From contig NZ_CP059472.1 of assembly GCF_014041915.1 (NCBI RefSeq), positions 682,001 through 746,000 of the forward strand: 64,000 nucleotides of DNA, in the 5' to 3' direction. The position numbers and the translations under genes are program-made. Origin of the DNA: Marnyiella aurantia (lineage in GTDB: Bacteria > Bacteroidota > Bacteroidia > Flavobacteriales > Weeksellaceae). The notes under the pieces are model-generated. The model searched no databases. It worked only from the letters and a program-made list of their open reading frames with translations, and was not told the DNA's origin. Below are positions 34,236 to 43,678 of the stretch, piece after piece. Position 1 is the first letter of the stretch. Each line of letters begins with the position of its first letter.

Positions 34236-36041
34236 TTATCCTTTCGCGTTTCTTTCAATTCTCTTTCTTTCTTCTTCAGAAAGGACTTTCTTACGCATAC
34301 GGATGAAGTTTGGAGTTACCTCAATGGCCTCATCAGCCTGGATGTATTCCATACATTCTTCCAGTGAGAACAGGGTTTTTGGAGCGATGTTTCCGTCTTT
34401 ATCCTTTCCTGAAGCACGCATGTTGTTAAGCTGCTTGGCTTCTACAATGTTTACAACAAGGTCGCCCGGCTTGTTTTGCTCGCCGATAATCATACCGCCG
34501 TAGATTTCCTCACCCGGATCAACAAAGAATTTACCTCTGTCCTGCAGTTTTGCAATGGAATATTCGGTAGCCGGACCCTGAGTCTTGCTAACCAATACGC
34601 CTACAAGCCTTCCTGGAATAGCACCTTTATAAGGCTTATATTCTGTAAAACGGTGCGCCATAATAGCTTCACCGGCTGTAGCCGTAAGCATCTGCGATCT
34701 CAGACCGATCAATCCTCTGGAAGGAATCTCGATTTCCAGGTGCTGCATCTCCCCTTTGGTTTCCATAATATGAAGATCCCCTTTTCTTTGCGTCGCAAGG
34801 TCGATCACACGTGAAGCGTACTCTTCCGGAACGTCTACTACCAAAGATTCATAAGGCTCACATTTCACACCGTCAATTTCCTTAAGGATCACCTGAGGCT
34901 GACCGATGGTCATTTCATAACCCTCTCTTCTCATCGTTTCGATAAGAACGGAAAGGTGAAGGATACCACGTCCGAATACCAGGAATGTGTTGGCATCTTC
35001 AGTTAATTCCACACGAAGTGCCAGGTTTTTCTCCAGCTCCTTCATCAGCCTTTCTTTAAGGTGATTGGAAGTTACATACTTTCCGTCTTTCCCGAAGAAC
35101 GGTGAGTTGTTGATGGAGAATGTCATGTTAAGGGTAGGCTCATCAATCGCTGTACGTGGCAACGGATCCGGATTCTCAAGGTCTACAAATGAATCACTGA
35201 TCTGGAATTTGTCAAATCCAACAATTGCACAGATATCACCTGCTTTCACTTCCTGAACTTTCTTCTTGCCCAGACCTTCGAAAACATAAAGTTCCTTTAC
35301 TTTTCCTTTGATGATGGTACCGTCTTCCTGCGCCAGACCTATCCATTCGGATTCCTTTACAGAACCCTGAGTGATCTTACCAATGGCAATCCTACCAAGG
35401 AATGAAGAGAAATCCAGGGAAGTGATCTGCATTCTAAGGGGGCCTTCTTTAGCTTCCGGTGCCGGAACATATTGCAGGATTCCGTCTAGAAGCGGGAAAA
35501 TATTGTCGGTTTGCTCCAGGGAAGTGTTGAACCATCCCTGCTTGGAAGAACCGTAGAAAGTTGGGAAATCCAGCTGCTCCTCTGTGGCGTCCAGGTTGAA
35601 GAACAGGTCGAACACCTGGTCATGAACCTCGTCCGGACGGCAGTTTGGTTTATCTACTTTATTGATTACTACAACCGGTCTAAGACCCAGTTCCAGTGCT
35701 TTCTGTAATACGAAACGCGTCTGTGGCATTGGTCCTTCAAAGGCATCTACCAAAAGCAAAACACCGTCGGCCATTTTCAGGACTCTTTCTACCTCACCAC
35801 CAAAGTCGGCGTGACCAGGGGTATCAATTACGTTAATTTTGGTGTCTTTATAAGCCACCGATATGTTTTTGGATAAAATGGTAATACCACGCTCTCTTTC
35901 AAGATCGTTATTATCCATAATTAAATCGCCTGATTCCTGATTTTCCCTGAAAATGCTGGTTGCGTGAATAATTTTGTCAACCAAAGTGGTCTTACCGTGG
36001 TCAACGTGCGCAATGATTGCGATATTTCTAATGTTTTGCAT
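34236..36041 (-). CDS. typA: Ribosome-associated translational GTPase TypA/BipA
   Basis: GTPase that helps 50S assembly and stress/cold adaptation. 601 residues from ATG 36041 ([20 protein letters not shown], with the P-loop HVDHGKTT). Further G motifs: [25 protein letters not shown] and SSKQGW. EF-G-like domains III and V follow and the BipA-specific C-terminal domain ends [21 protein letters not shown] further ATG 21 bases upstream is less likely as it extends past the conserved N-terminus. The gene borders the cassette island on its right. Confidence 0.97.
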   Translation of the reverse strand: MQNIRNIAIIAHVDHGKTTLVDKIIHATSIFRENQESGDLIMDNNDLERERGITILSKNISVAYKDTKINVIDTPGHADFGGEVERVLKMADGVLLLVDAFEGPMPQTRFVLQKALELGLRPVVVINKVDKPNCRPDEVHDQVFDLFFNLDATEEQLDFPTFYGSSKQGWFNTSLEQTDNIFPLLDGILQYVPAPEAKEGPLRMQITSLDFSSFLGRIAIGKITQGSVKESEWIGLAQEDGTIIKGKVKELYVFEGLGKKKVQEVKAGDICAIVGFDKFQISDSFVDLENPDPLPRTAIDEPTLNMTFSINNSPFFGKDGKYVTSNHLKERLMKELEKNLALRVELTEDANTFLVFGRGILHLSVLIETMRREGYEMTIGQPQVILKEIDGVKCEPYESLVVDVPEEYASRVIDLATQRKGDLHIMETKGEMQHLEIEIPSRGLIGLRSQMLTATAGEAIMAHRFTEYKPYKGAIPGRLVGVLVSKTQGPATEYSIAKLQDRGKFFVDPGEEIYGGMIIGEQNKPGDLVVNIVEAKQLNNMRASGKDKDGNIAPKTLFSLEECMEYIQADEAIEVTPNFIRMRKKVLSEEERKRIERNAKG

Positions 36042-36059
36042 AAATATTTTTTGACGGTG

Positions 36060-36067
36060 CAAAAGTA
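36060..36067 (-). promoter_or_regulatory. Probable -7 box of typA
   Basis: TACTTTTG on the minus strand, 19 bases from the ATG at 36041; no clear TTG partner upstream. Confidence 0.45.
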
Positions 36068-36273
36068 GTTTTTTTATTTGAGAGTGGAAAGTATATGGTT
36101 AAAAGATTTAAAGTGAGTTAATACATTGATAATGAAATGATTTCAGGAGAAAGAAAAATGAACGGACAATGTGAAACAGGGCTCTTTGCTCTTAAAACAG
36201 AAGTATTGATTCTCTAACAAATATCGGGAAAGATTAGGTAAAAAAAAATGTACATTTGGTAAAAACAAGTTAT

Positions 36274-37416
36274 ATGACAATTGAGCGGAAGCACAGTGGT
36301 AAAGACATCAGCATATTTTCGGAAATGACGGCCCTGGCGCAGCAATACGGCGCCGTAAACCTGTCGCAGGGCTTCCCGGACTTTGAAATCGACCCAAAAC
36401 TTAAAGAACTACTGGGTAAGGCAACTTCGGATAATCATAATCAGTATGCACCGCTTACCGGCGTTCCGCTTCTTACGGAAAATCTGGTGACTTTTAATGC
36501 GCGCAGAAAGAAACCTCTGGACCTACATTCTTCCGAAATCATCATCACACCCGGTGCCACCTATGGTATTTACTGTGCGCTGGCAACAATACTGAAACCC
36601 GGCGACGATGTGATTGTTCTGGAACCCAGCTATGACAGTTATGTGCCGGCCATAGAGGTTAATGGAGGTAAACCGGTGTTTGTTAGCCTGGATAAAGATT
36701 TCAGACCTGACTTTGAAATGATAAAAAATGCGGTTACGCTGCAAACCCGGGCGATCATTATAAATTCGCCGCACAATCCCTCAGGAAATATCTGGACAGA
36801 AAAGGATTGGGAAGCATTGTGGCAAATTGTAAAGGATACGGAGATCATCGTAATTTCGGATGAAGTTTACGACCTTCTGTGCTATGACGAAAATGTATTC
36901 ACGAGCGTGATGCATCATCCGCATCTCCGCAACCGGAGTTATGCTGTGTTTTCATTTGGCAAAATGTTCCATGCAACAGGCTGGAAAGTTGGATATGTAC
37001 TGGCAAGTGAAGAACTGAACTATGCCTTCCTCAGAGTGCACCAATATTTAAGTTTTTGTGTAAATGTTCCTGCTCAATACGCACTGGCCGGATATCTGGA
37101 AGTTTTTGACGCAGCTGCGAACAGCCGGATGATGCAGAATAAAAGGGATTATCTGATCTCAGCCTTCAGCGGTTTGCCTTTCACGATTACCGGGAAAGCA
37201 GAGGGTGGATATTTCCAGACCATGGAGTACCATAATCTGTCAGATTTGGGTGACAGAGATTTTGCTGTTTGGCTTACGAAGGAGAAAAAAGTGTGTACCG
37301 TGCCTGTTTCGGCGTTTTTTCATAACGGGCAGAATACCGGTAAGGTGAGATTCTGCTTTGCTAAAAAAGAGGAGACCATAGATAACGCCGCCGAATTCCT
37401 TAGAAACCTTTTATAA
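36274..37416 (+). CDS. Methionine aminotransferase (class I/II PLP enzyme)
   Basis: 380 residues, fold type I aminotransferase close to YbdL/KAT: AVNLSQGFPDFEIDPKL, NQYAPLTGVPLL, ITPGATYGIYCAL, NSPHNPSGNIW and the PLP lysine in SFGKMFHATGWKVGY. YbdL-type enzymes transaminate methionine and aromatic amino acids. Start ATG 36274 is preferred; TTG 36256 is possible. TACATTTG at 36251-36258 may be its -7 box. Stands alone between typA (divergent) and the lysine pair. Confidence 0.88.
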   Translation: MTIERKHSGKDISIFSEMTALAQQYGAVNLSQGFPDFEIDPKLKELLGKATSDNHNQYAPLTGVPLLTENLVTFNARRKKPLDLHSSEIIITPGATYGIYCALATILKPGDDVIVLEPSYDSYVPAIEVNGGKPVFVSLDKDFRPDFEMIKNAVTLQTRAIIINSPHNPSGNIWTEKDWEALWQIVKDTEIIVISDEVYDLLCYDENVFTSVMHHPHLRNRSYAVFSFGKMFHATGWKVGYVLASEELNYAFLRVHQYLSFCVNVPAQYALAGYLEVFDAAANSRMMQNKRDYLISAFSGLPFTITGKAEGGYFQTMEYHNLSDLGDRDFAVWLTKEKKVCTVPVSAFFHNGQNTGKVRFCFAKKEETIDNAAEFLRNLL

Positions 37417-37420
37417 AAAA

Positions 37421-37442
37421 AGCCGGAAAAAAATTTCCGGCT
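37421..37442. terminator. Bidirectional terminator between aminotransferase genes
   Basis: 9-base perfect stem AGCCGGAAA / TTTCCGGCT, AAAA loop, with seven A before it on the plus strand (U-run for the leftward lysine 6-transaminase gene). Confidence 0.85.
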
Positions 37443-37449
37443 TCGTATA

Positions 37450-38787
37450 TTACGCTATTTGACTGATTACATCTTCAATTTTATCCAGCGCCAGCTGAAT
37501 TTCCTCTTTGGTTACGTTCAGATGCGGGCGGAAACGAAGTGACTGGTCTCCGCAACCCAGAATAATCAGGTTCTGGCGGTACAGTTCGTCGCGTACTGCA
37601 TCGCGCTGCGCACCATCCGTAAGGTCAACGGCACACATAAGCCCTCTGCCTCTGGCATTTGAAAGTTGCTGCGGATATTTTGCCACCAGATCCTGCAATC
37701 CTGTCAGCAGGTAATCACCTACTACCCTGGCGTTTTCACAAAGGTTTTCTTTTTCAATTACTTCCAGTACCAGCTTGAAACGCATCATATCGATGAAGTT
37801 TCCACCGAACGTAGAGTTAATACGGGAGCTTTCGCGGAATACATTGTCGGGAATCTCATCAAACTTCTCCTTATTGGCAAGAACCCCGCACACCTGCGCT
37901 TTCTTTCCAAAGGAAATAATATCCGGCTTAGATGTAAAATGCTGGAACGCCCACATCTTACCCGTGATTCCAATTCCGGTTTGCACTTCATCAAAAATCA
38001 AAAGTACCTCGTTTTCGTCACACAGTTTTCTTAAACCTGTAAAGAACTCATCGCGGAAATGGTTGTCGCCACCTTCTGCCTGAATGGGTTCGATGATGAT
38101 GCAGGCTACCCTGTTTGGATTTGCCAAAATAGCTTCTTCAATATTCAAAAGCGCCAGGTGCTCATTCTTGATTGTTGTCTCCAGATTTTCCTCCGTTACC
38201 GGGAAAGTTAAATAAGGATTGATGATTCTGGGCCAGTCAAACTTCGGGAAGTACATATGTTTCCTTGGGTCTGAGGTATTGGTCAGACTGAGCGTATAAC
38301 CGCTGCGTCCATGGAATGACTGACGGAAGTGGATACAGATATCACCTTCAACAGTCAGCTCTTTTTCAAAATTCTTACGCGTTTTCCAGTCGAAGCAGGC
38401 CTTCATGGCATTCTCTACCGCCAAAGTTCCTCCCTCAATAAAGAAACAGTACTGTAACTCCTGCGGAATGGCTACTCTTTCGAAAACCTCCATAAATTCC
38501 GCGTATTCTTCGGAATACACATCTGCAAGTGTTGGTTTGTTAATGGCCATCCTGCCCAGCCAGTCGGAATGCTGTACGAGATATGGGTGATTATAGCCGA
38601 TAGATGCTGAGGCGAACATAGAAAACATATCCAGGAATTCCGTCCCGCTTCGTTTGTCGGCGATATAGGAACCATGAGATTTTTCAATATCCATAACGAA
38701 ATCGAAGCCGTCGGCAAGGATGTGTCTGGCAAGTGTGTTTTTTACTTTATTGGTAGTCTCCGGTTGTTGAGCGATTGTGTTGTTCAT
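37450..38787 (-). CDS. lat: L-lysine 6-transaminase
   Basis: Moves the ε-amino group of lysine to 2-oxoglutarate, giving 2-aminoadipate 6-semialdehyde, which closes to piperideine-6-carboxylate. 445 residues, class III PLP fold: FFIEGGTLAVENAMKACFDW, FRQSFHGRSGYTLSLTNT, LIFDEVQTGIGITGKMWAF and the PLP lysine in SFGKKAQVCGVL. The KFDWPR and NSTFGGN segments are typical of LAT enzymes of Flavobacterium and Mycobacterium. Paired with the aldehyde dehydrogenase upstream. Confidence 0.92.
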   Translation of the reverse strand: MNNTIAQQPETTNKVKNTLARHILADGFDFVMDIEKSHGSYIADKRSGTEFLDMFSMFASASIGYNHPYLVQHSDWLGRMAINKPTLADVYSEEYAEFMEVFERVAIPQELQYCFFIEGGTLAVENAMKACFDWKTRKNFEKELTVEGDICIHFRQSFHGRSGYTLSLTNTSDPRKHMYFPKFDWPRIINPYLTFPVTEENLETTIKNEHLALLNIEEAILANPNRVACIIIEPIQAEGGDNHFRDEFFTGLRKLCDENEVLLIFDEVQTGIGITGKMWAFQHFTSKPDIISFGKKAQVCGVLANKEKFDEIPDNVFRESSRINSTFGGNFIDMMRFKLVLEVIEKENLCENARVVGDYLLTGLQDLVAKYPQQLSNARGRGLMCAVDLTDGAQRDAVRDELYRQNLIILGCGDQSLRFRPHLNVTKEEIQLALDKIEDVISQIA

Positions 38788-38858
38788 TTTTTACTGATTG
38801 TTTTGATAGCTGCGATAGCTAAGTGAAATAATATTTTGTGATTTGATGGCTGCTTTTT

Positions 38859-40409
38859 TTAGATATCGAATTTAATACCCTGAGCCAGCGGCAAAGTCGT
38901 ACTGTAATTGATGGTGTTGGTCTGCCTTCTCATATAATACTTCCAGACATCAGATCCCGATTCGCGTCCGCCGCCTGTTTCTTTTTCACCACCGAATGCA
39001 CCACCGATCTCAGCACCGGAAGTACCGATGTTTACATTGGCAATACCGCAGTCTGATCCGGAATGCGAAAGGAAAAGTTCGGCTTCGCAAAGATTCTGTG
39101 TCATAATTGCTGAGCTAAGTCCCTGCGGAACATCATTCTGCATTTCAATAGCTTCGTCCAGATCATCATATTTCATGATATAAAGGATAGGTGCAAAGGT
39201 TTCGTGCTGTACGATTTCAAAACTGTTTTCAACCTCAGCAATACATGGCTTTACGTAGCAGCCGGACTCATAGTTACCGCCTTCCAGCACACCGCCTTCC
39301 ACGATGAACTTTCCGCCTTCCTGCTTACACTTTTCAATAGATTCCATGTACTGTGAAACCGCATCGGTGTCAATAAGCGGTCCTACATGGTTATTTTCAT
39401 CCAGTGGATTCCCGATTTTAAGCTGTCCGTAAGCCTTAACGAGACGGTTTTTAACCTCGTCATAAACCGAAGAATGAATGATCAGTCTTCTTGTAGAAGT
39501 ACATCTCTGCCCGGCAGTTCCTACAGCTCCGAATACAGCTCCGATGATGGACATATCCAGATCCGCATGTTCGGAGATAATGATGGCATTGTTTCCGCCA
39601 AGTTCCAGGATGGATTTTCCGAAACGCTCAGCCACCTTGGTTCCTACCATTCGTCCGACACGGGTAGAGCCGGTAAAGGATACAAGCGCTGTTCTTTTAT
39701 CAGCAACCAGTTTCTCACCGATCGTATGATCGCCAACGATCATTCCTGAAATCCCTTCAGGCATATCATTTTCTTTCAGAACCTCAGCAATGATGTTCTG
39801 GCAGGCTAAAGCGCAAAGGCCAACTTTCTCAGACGGTTTCCAAACAGTTACATTACCGCAGATCCAGCTAAGGGCTGTATTCCAGCTCCACACAGCTACC
39901 GGGAAGTTAAAGGCTGAGATCACCCCAACAACTCCAAGCGGATGATACTGTTCATACATACGGTGCAAAGGTCTTTCGGAGTGCATCGTAAAGCCATGCA
40001 GCTGACGGGAAAGACCTACCGCGAAGTCGCAGATATCAATCATTTCCTGAACCTCGCCTAAACCTTCCTGAAGGGATTTGCCCATTTCATAGGAAACGAG
40101 TTTGCCCAAATCGTCTTTTTTCTCTCTTAATTTATTACCGAACTGTCTTACAAGTTCTCCTCTTTTCGGTGCCGGCATTAACCGGAACTCCGGAAAAGCA
40201 GCTTTGGCGGCAGCCATTACAGTTTCATAATCTTCTACCGATCCGGATTTAATTTTGGCGATAAGCTGGCCATCCGTTGGCGAATAACTTTCAATGACAT
40301 CTCCGTTTGCAAAGGTTTGCGTTCCTGTGGAAACGCCTATATTTTCACTTGAAATTCCTAAATTCTTCAGGGACTGCCCAATACCGTAGTCCTTATGTGT
40401 TTTACTCAT
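38859..40409 (-). CDS. Aldehyde dehydrogenase, piperideine-6-carboxylate type
   Basis: Likely oxidises the semialdehyde made by lysine 6-transaminase to 2-aminoadipate (Pcd/AmaB, ALDH7-like). 516 residues from ATG 40409 (an ATG 15 bases upstream is also possible). Catalytic Cys in [13 protein letters not shown], general base Glu in [13 protein letters not shown] site [12 protein letters not shown], and the ALDH7-like end [20 protein letters not shown]. 71 bases upstream of lat on the same strand, so they likely form a lysine breakdown operon. Confidence 0.9.
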   Translation of the reverse strand: MSKTHKDYGIGQSLKNLGISSENIGVSTGTQTFANGDVIESYSPTDGQLIAKIKSGSVEDYETVMAAAKAAFPEFRLMPAPKRGELVRQFGNKLREKKDDLGKLVSYEMGKSLQEGLGEVQEMIDICDFAVGLSRQLHGFTMHSERPLHRMYEQYHPLGVVGVISAFNFPVAVWSWNTALSWICGNVTVWKPSEKVGLCALACQNIIAEVLKENDMPEGISGMIVGDHTIGEKLVADKRTALVSFTGSTRVGRMVGTKVAERFGKSILELGGNNAIIISEHADLDMSIIGAVFGAVGTAGQRCTSTRRLIIHSSVYDEVKNRLVKAYGQLKIGNPLDENNHVGPLIDTDAVSQYMESIEKCKQEGGKFIVEGGVLEGGNYESGCYVKPCIAEVENSFEIVQHETFAPILYIMKYDDLDEAIEMQNDVPQGLSSAIMTQNLCEAELFLSHSGSDCGIANVNIGTSGAEIGGAFGGEKETGGGRESGSDVWKYYMRRQTNTINYSTTLPLAQGIKFDI

Positions 40410-40696
40410 ATTATCTGTTTTCATATGCGCTTAAAGATACGCAGATTTGGTGGAACGGCAAAAAAATGCTTTACGCGATTTGGCGAAACAAGGGTCTACA
40501 CCGCACATTTCAGACTTAATCTTTAGTTTATATTCAGTATCATAACCAATGGATTATGAATCACGTAAACCGGCAGGACACAGACAAATATTAATGAGAC
40601 GAAATCAGCCCACAATTTTTTAAATATTTGTAACCTTTAAGGGCTGCATAACGTATATGTAATTAGAGCCCGACGTTAAACGGGTGTTTATTGTAC

Positions 40697-41563
40697 ATGA
40701 GACAGTTAAAAATTACCAAGCAGGTTACCAACAGGGAAACCGCGTCACTGGACAAGTATCTTCAGGAAATCGGAAAAGTAGAACTGATTACCGCCGACGA
40801 AGAGGTTGATTTAGCACAAAAGATCCGCGCCGGCGACCGTGCCGCACTGGAAAAACTTATTAAGGCCAACCTTCGTTTCGTGGTTTCCGTATCCAAGCAG
40901 TACCAAAACCAGGGACTCTCCCTTCCCGACCTTATCAATGAGGGAAACCTGGGATTGATGAAAGCCGCCAAAAGGTACGATGAAACCAGAGGTTTTAAAT
41001 TTATTTCGTACGCAGTTTGGTGGATCAGACAGTCTATCCTTCAGGCACTGGCAGAGCAGTCCAGGATTGTGAGGCTTCCTCTAAACAAGATTGGTTCCAT
41101 CAACAAAATCAACAAGGCTTACGCTCACCTGGAGCAGGAGAACGAAAGACCACCATCCCCGGAAGAACTGGCAGAAGTGCTGGATATGAGCGAAGAGGAC
41201 ATTAAGGAATCCATGAAAAACAGCGGAAGACACCTTTCTATGGATGCACCGCTTGTAGAAGGAGAAGATTCCAACCTTTATGATGTATTGAGATCCGGTG
41301 AATCGCCAAGTCCGGACAAAGACCTGATGCTGGAATCCCTGCAGATTGAGATTGAAAGAGCTTTACAGACGCTTACTCCAAGAGAGGCAGATCTTGTACG
41401 TCTTTATTTCGGTCTGAACGGAAAACATCCGATGACTTTGGAAGAAATCGGCGAAACTTTCGACCTTACAAGAGAGAGAGTCCGTCAGATAAAAGAAAAA
41501 GCGATCAAGAGACTTAAGCACAATACCAGAAGTAAGATCCTGAAATCTTATTTGGGTAAATAA
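40697..41563 (+). CDS. rpoD: Primary sigma factor (RpoD/SigA), Bacteroidota form
   Basis: Directs RNA polymerase to housekeeping promoters. 288 residues, without region 1.1 as is normal in this phylum: region 1.2 at [20 protein letters not shown], region 2 with [21 protein letters not shown] and [15 protein letters not shown], region 3, then region 4 with [14 protein letters not shown] and [18 protein letters not shown]. Start ATG 40697; the frame opens six bases earlier with TTG. This is the factor that reads the TTG/TAnnTTTG promoters noted in this window. Confidence 0.96.
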   Translation: MRQLKITKQVTNRETASLDKYLQEIGKVELITADEEVDLAQKIRAGDRAALEKLIKANLRFVVSVSKQYQNQGLSLPDLINEGNLGLMKAAKRYDETRGFKFISYAVWWIRQSILQALAEQSRIVRLPLNKIGSINKINKAYAHLEQENERPPSPEELAEVLDMSEEDIKESMKNSGRHLSMDAPLVEGEDSNLYDVLRSGESPSPDKDLMLESLQIEIERALQTLTPREADLVRLYFGLNGKHPMTLEEIGETFDLTRERVRQIKEKAIKRLKHNTRSKILKSYLGK

Positions 41564-41582
41564 CCAAACCGATTACAACTTC

Positions 41583-41606
41583 AAAGGAACCTCAAAAGGT
41601 TCCTTT
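41583..41606 (+). terminator. Terminator of rpoD
   Basis: 10-base perfect stem AAAGGAACCT / AGGTTCCTTT with four-base loop and a T-run right after. The stop of the converging Crp/Fnr gene lies two bases beyond. Confidence 0.9.
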
Positions 41607-41607
41607 T

Positions 41608-42195
41608 TTATTTATCAGCACTCTTTTTCACCAAATCCTTCCTCACCCTGCTCAGACTTTCAGGTGTAATACCAAGGTAAGATGCCACCATCCATTGCGG
41701 TACGCGCTGCATAAGGTCCGGATACATCTTGATGAAATCCAGATAGCGCTCCTGCGCCGTATCAGAAAGCAAAGAGTTCACGCGGTTCTGAAGGTTACGG
41801 ATGTGTTTCTGTAACAGAAGGTCATTATTCGCAATGGTGCCGGGGAACTGAAGGTTGAGGTTTTGAAAAAAATCAGGCGTCAGCAGCAGCACTTTCGAAT
41901 TTTCAACAGCCTCAATATAATAATTGGACTTTTCATTGAAATAGAGTGAACTCCGGTCGGACATCAGCCACTTCTCCGGTGCGAACTGAATGATGTGTTC
42001 CTTACCGTTCTGATCTGTGGAAAACATCCGCAGCAAACCTTCCTCTACAAAATAAGTGGACCTGCAAACCTCACCCGCACTTAAGAGCAAATCCCCCTTT
42101 TGGAAATTACGCACCGTATAGTGCGATCCACACATGGAAACATCAGCTACCGGAATCTCCAGTACTTCCGAAAGATAATGTTCAATATTGTCCAT
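41608..42195 (-). CDS. Crp/Fnr-family transcriptional regulator
   Basis: 195 residues: an N-terminal cyclic nucleotide-binding-like β-roll (FQKGDLLLSAGEVCRSTYFV, EEGLLRMFS, KVLLLTPDFF) and a C-terminal helix-turn-helix (VASYLGITPESLSRVRKDLV). No cysteines arranged for an iron-sulfur cluster, so not an oxygen sensor of the Fnr type. It follows the efflux operon with a 27-base gap and may be its last gene. Confidence 0.88.
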   Translation of the reverse strand: MDNIEHYLSEVLEIPVADVSMCGSHYTVRNFQKGDLLLSAGEVCRSTYFVEEGLLRMFSTDQNGKEHIIQFAPEKWLMSDRSSLYFNEKSNYYIEAVENSKVLLLTPDFFQNLNLQFPGTIANNDLLLQKHIRNLQNRVNSLLSDTAQERYLDFIKMYPDLMQRVPQWMVASYLGITPESLSRVRKDLVKKSADK

Positions 42196-42222
42196 GATGT
42201 AATTTTAACCAAATATAAGGAA

Positions 42223-43638
42223 TTATCTCCATCCGCCGCCCAGTGCCTGATACAGTTCCACCGCCGACCTCAGCTTTGTATACTGTGCATTGGAAATGTT
42301 CAGTTCTGCATTAAGTGCATTCACACTGGAGTTCAGCACTTCCAGATAATTGGCCATTCCGTAATTTACAAGTTCCTGAGAATAATTAACCGAGTTGCGG
42401 TAAGCGGCAACTTCCTTTTGCTTCAGGGCGATAAACTGATCCTGGGTTTCATAGACTTTCAGTGCGTCCGAAACTTCCTTGCCGGCGTTCAGCAGCGATT
42501 TTCTGAAATTCAGATAGGCAATCTGTCTGTTGTAAAGACTGACCTCATAATTTGTCCGGATCTGCCTCTGGTTGAGGACAGGCTGCACCAGACTTCCAAC
42601 TACTGTAGCAAAAATAGAGTTGATACTGAAAAATTTATCAAGTTCAATACTCTGCAACCCTGTGCTTCCAGATATCCGCAAACTCGGATAAAACTCTGCA
42701 CGAGCAGCATCTGTAAGTTCGTAAGCCTGGATCAGGCGCGCTTCGGCCTGCATGACGTCTCCCCTGTTGGACAGCAGGCTGGCCGAGTACCCCAGAGGGA
42801 AACTGGCGGGCATTTGCTGTTGTCTGATGGAGGAGCGGGCAATACTTTGGGACGGCTCACCCATAAGAAGGCTTATCGTATTCTCGAGGATTGAAATCTG
42901 CACATCGATATCAAGCAGGAGTGCCTGGGCATTAAACACCAGCGCTTCACTTTGCTGAACAGCAACCTCTGTAAGGATTCCAGACTCCTTAAGAGCTCTG
43001 GTAGTTTCCAGGTTTTTATTTCGCAATGCTATCGTTTCGTTAATAATCCTCTTTTGCTCATCAAAAGTAAGCAACTGGTAGTATGCGGATGCGATAGCCG
43101 CCACCAAATCGGTCTTAACTTCGCGGTGTGCGGCAACATTTCCCAGATAAGCCGCCAGCTGTGCCTTTTGCTCGGCTTTAAGCCTTCCCCACAAATCCGC
43201 ATCCCAGGAAACATCACCAGCCAGTCCTAATACGTTAATATAGCGCCTTGTTCCGCCGGCAATCTGTCCCATCTGAGTATTCAGGGACTGGGTTTGGAAG
43301 GTGTAGCTGGGCCCTACAGACAACGTAGGCTGATAAGCAGCCTTGCGCTGTTTCAGATAAGATTCGGCAATTGAAATATTTTGAAGAGCGATCCTGATGT
43401 CCAGGTTATTATCCAAACCTTTCTGTATGTGATTCTGAAGCAAAGGATCTGTAAAGATTTCCCGCCAGGACACGGTAGCAATACTGGAACTGTCGACAGC
43501 AATGCGGTCTGTACGGAAAACGTTCTCGTTCACACCCAGAACTTCCCTGTCATAAGGTTGTTTTGCAACGCATGAGGTCAGTACCAAAGCCGCTGAAAGG
43601 GATACTACTGTATATTTAATTTTTAAAATATTTGTCAT
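42223..43638 (-). CDS. RND efflux outer-membrane channel (TolC/OprM family)
   Basis: 471 residues, lipoprotein signal LSAALVLTSCVAKQPYD (Cys23). Two OEP domains with long coiled helices (residues ~60-250 and 265-465); motifs LDNNLDIRIALQNI, AGDVSWDADLWGR, MQAEARLIQAY and LEVLNSSVNALNAEL are those of NodT/OprM-type channels. It forms the outer exit duct for the pump encoded upstream in the same operon. Confidence 0.95.
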   Translation of the reverse strand: MTNILKIKYTVVSLSAALVLTSCVAKQPYDREVLGVNENVFRTDRIAVDSSSIATVSWREIFTDPLLQNHIQKGLDNNLDIRIALQNISIAESYLKQRKAAYQPTLSVGPSYTFQTQSLNTQMGQIAGGTRRYINVLGLAGDVSWDADLWGRLKAEQKAQLAAYLGNVAAHREVKTDLVAAIASAYYQLLTFDEQKRIINETIALRNKNLETTRALKESGILTEVAVQQSEALVFNAQALLLDIDVQISILENTISLLMGEPSQSIARSSIRQQQMPASFPLGYSASLLSNRGDVMQAEARLIQAYELTDAARAEFYPSLRISGSTGLQSIELDKFFSINSIFATVVGSLVQPVLNQRQIRTNYEVSLYNRQIAYLNFRKSLLNAGKEVSDALKVYETQDQFIALKQKEVAAYRNSVNYSQELVNYGMANYLEVLNSSVNALNAELNISNAQYTKLRSAVELYQALGGGWR

Positions 43639-43678
43639 CAGTTATAATTTAACTCTGTTAAGGCTAAAACCGTAAATA

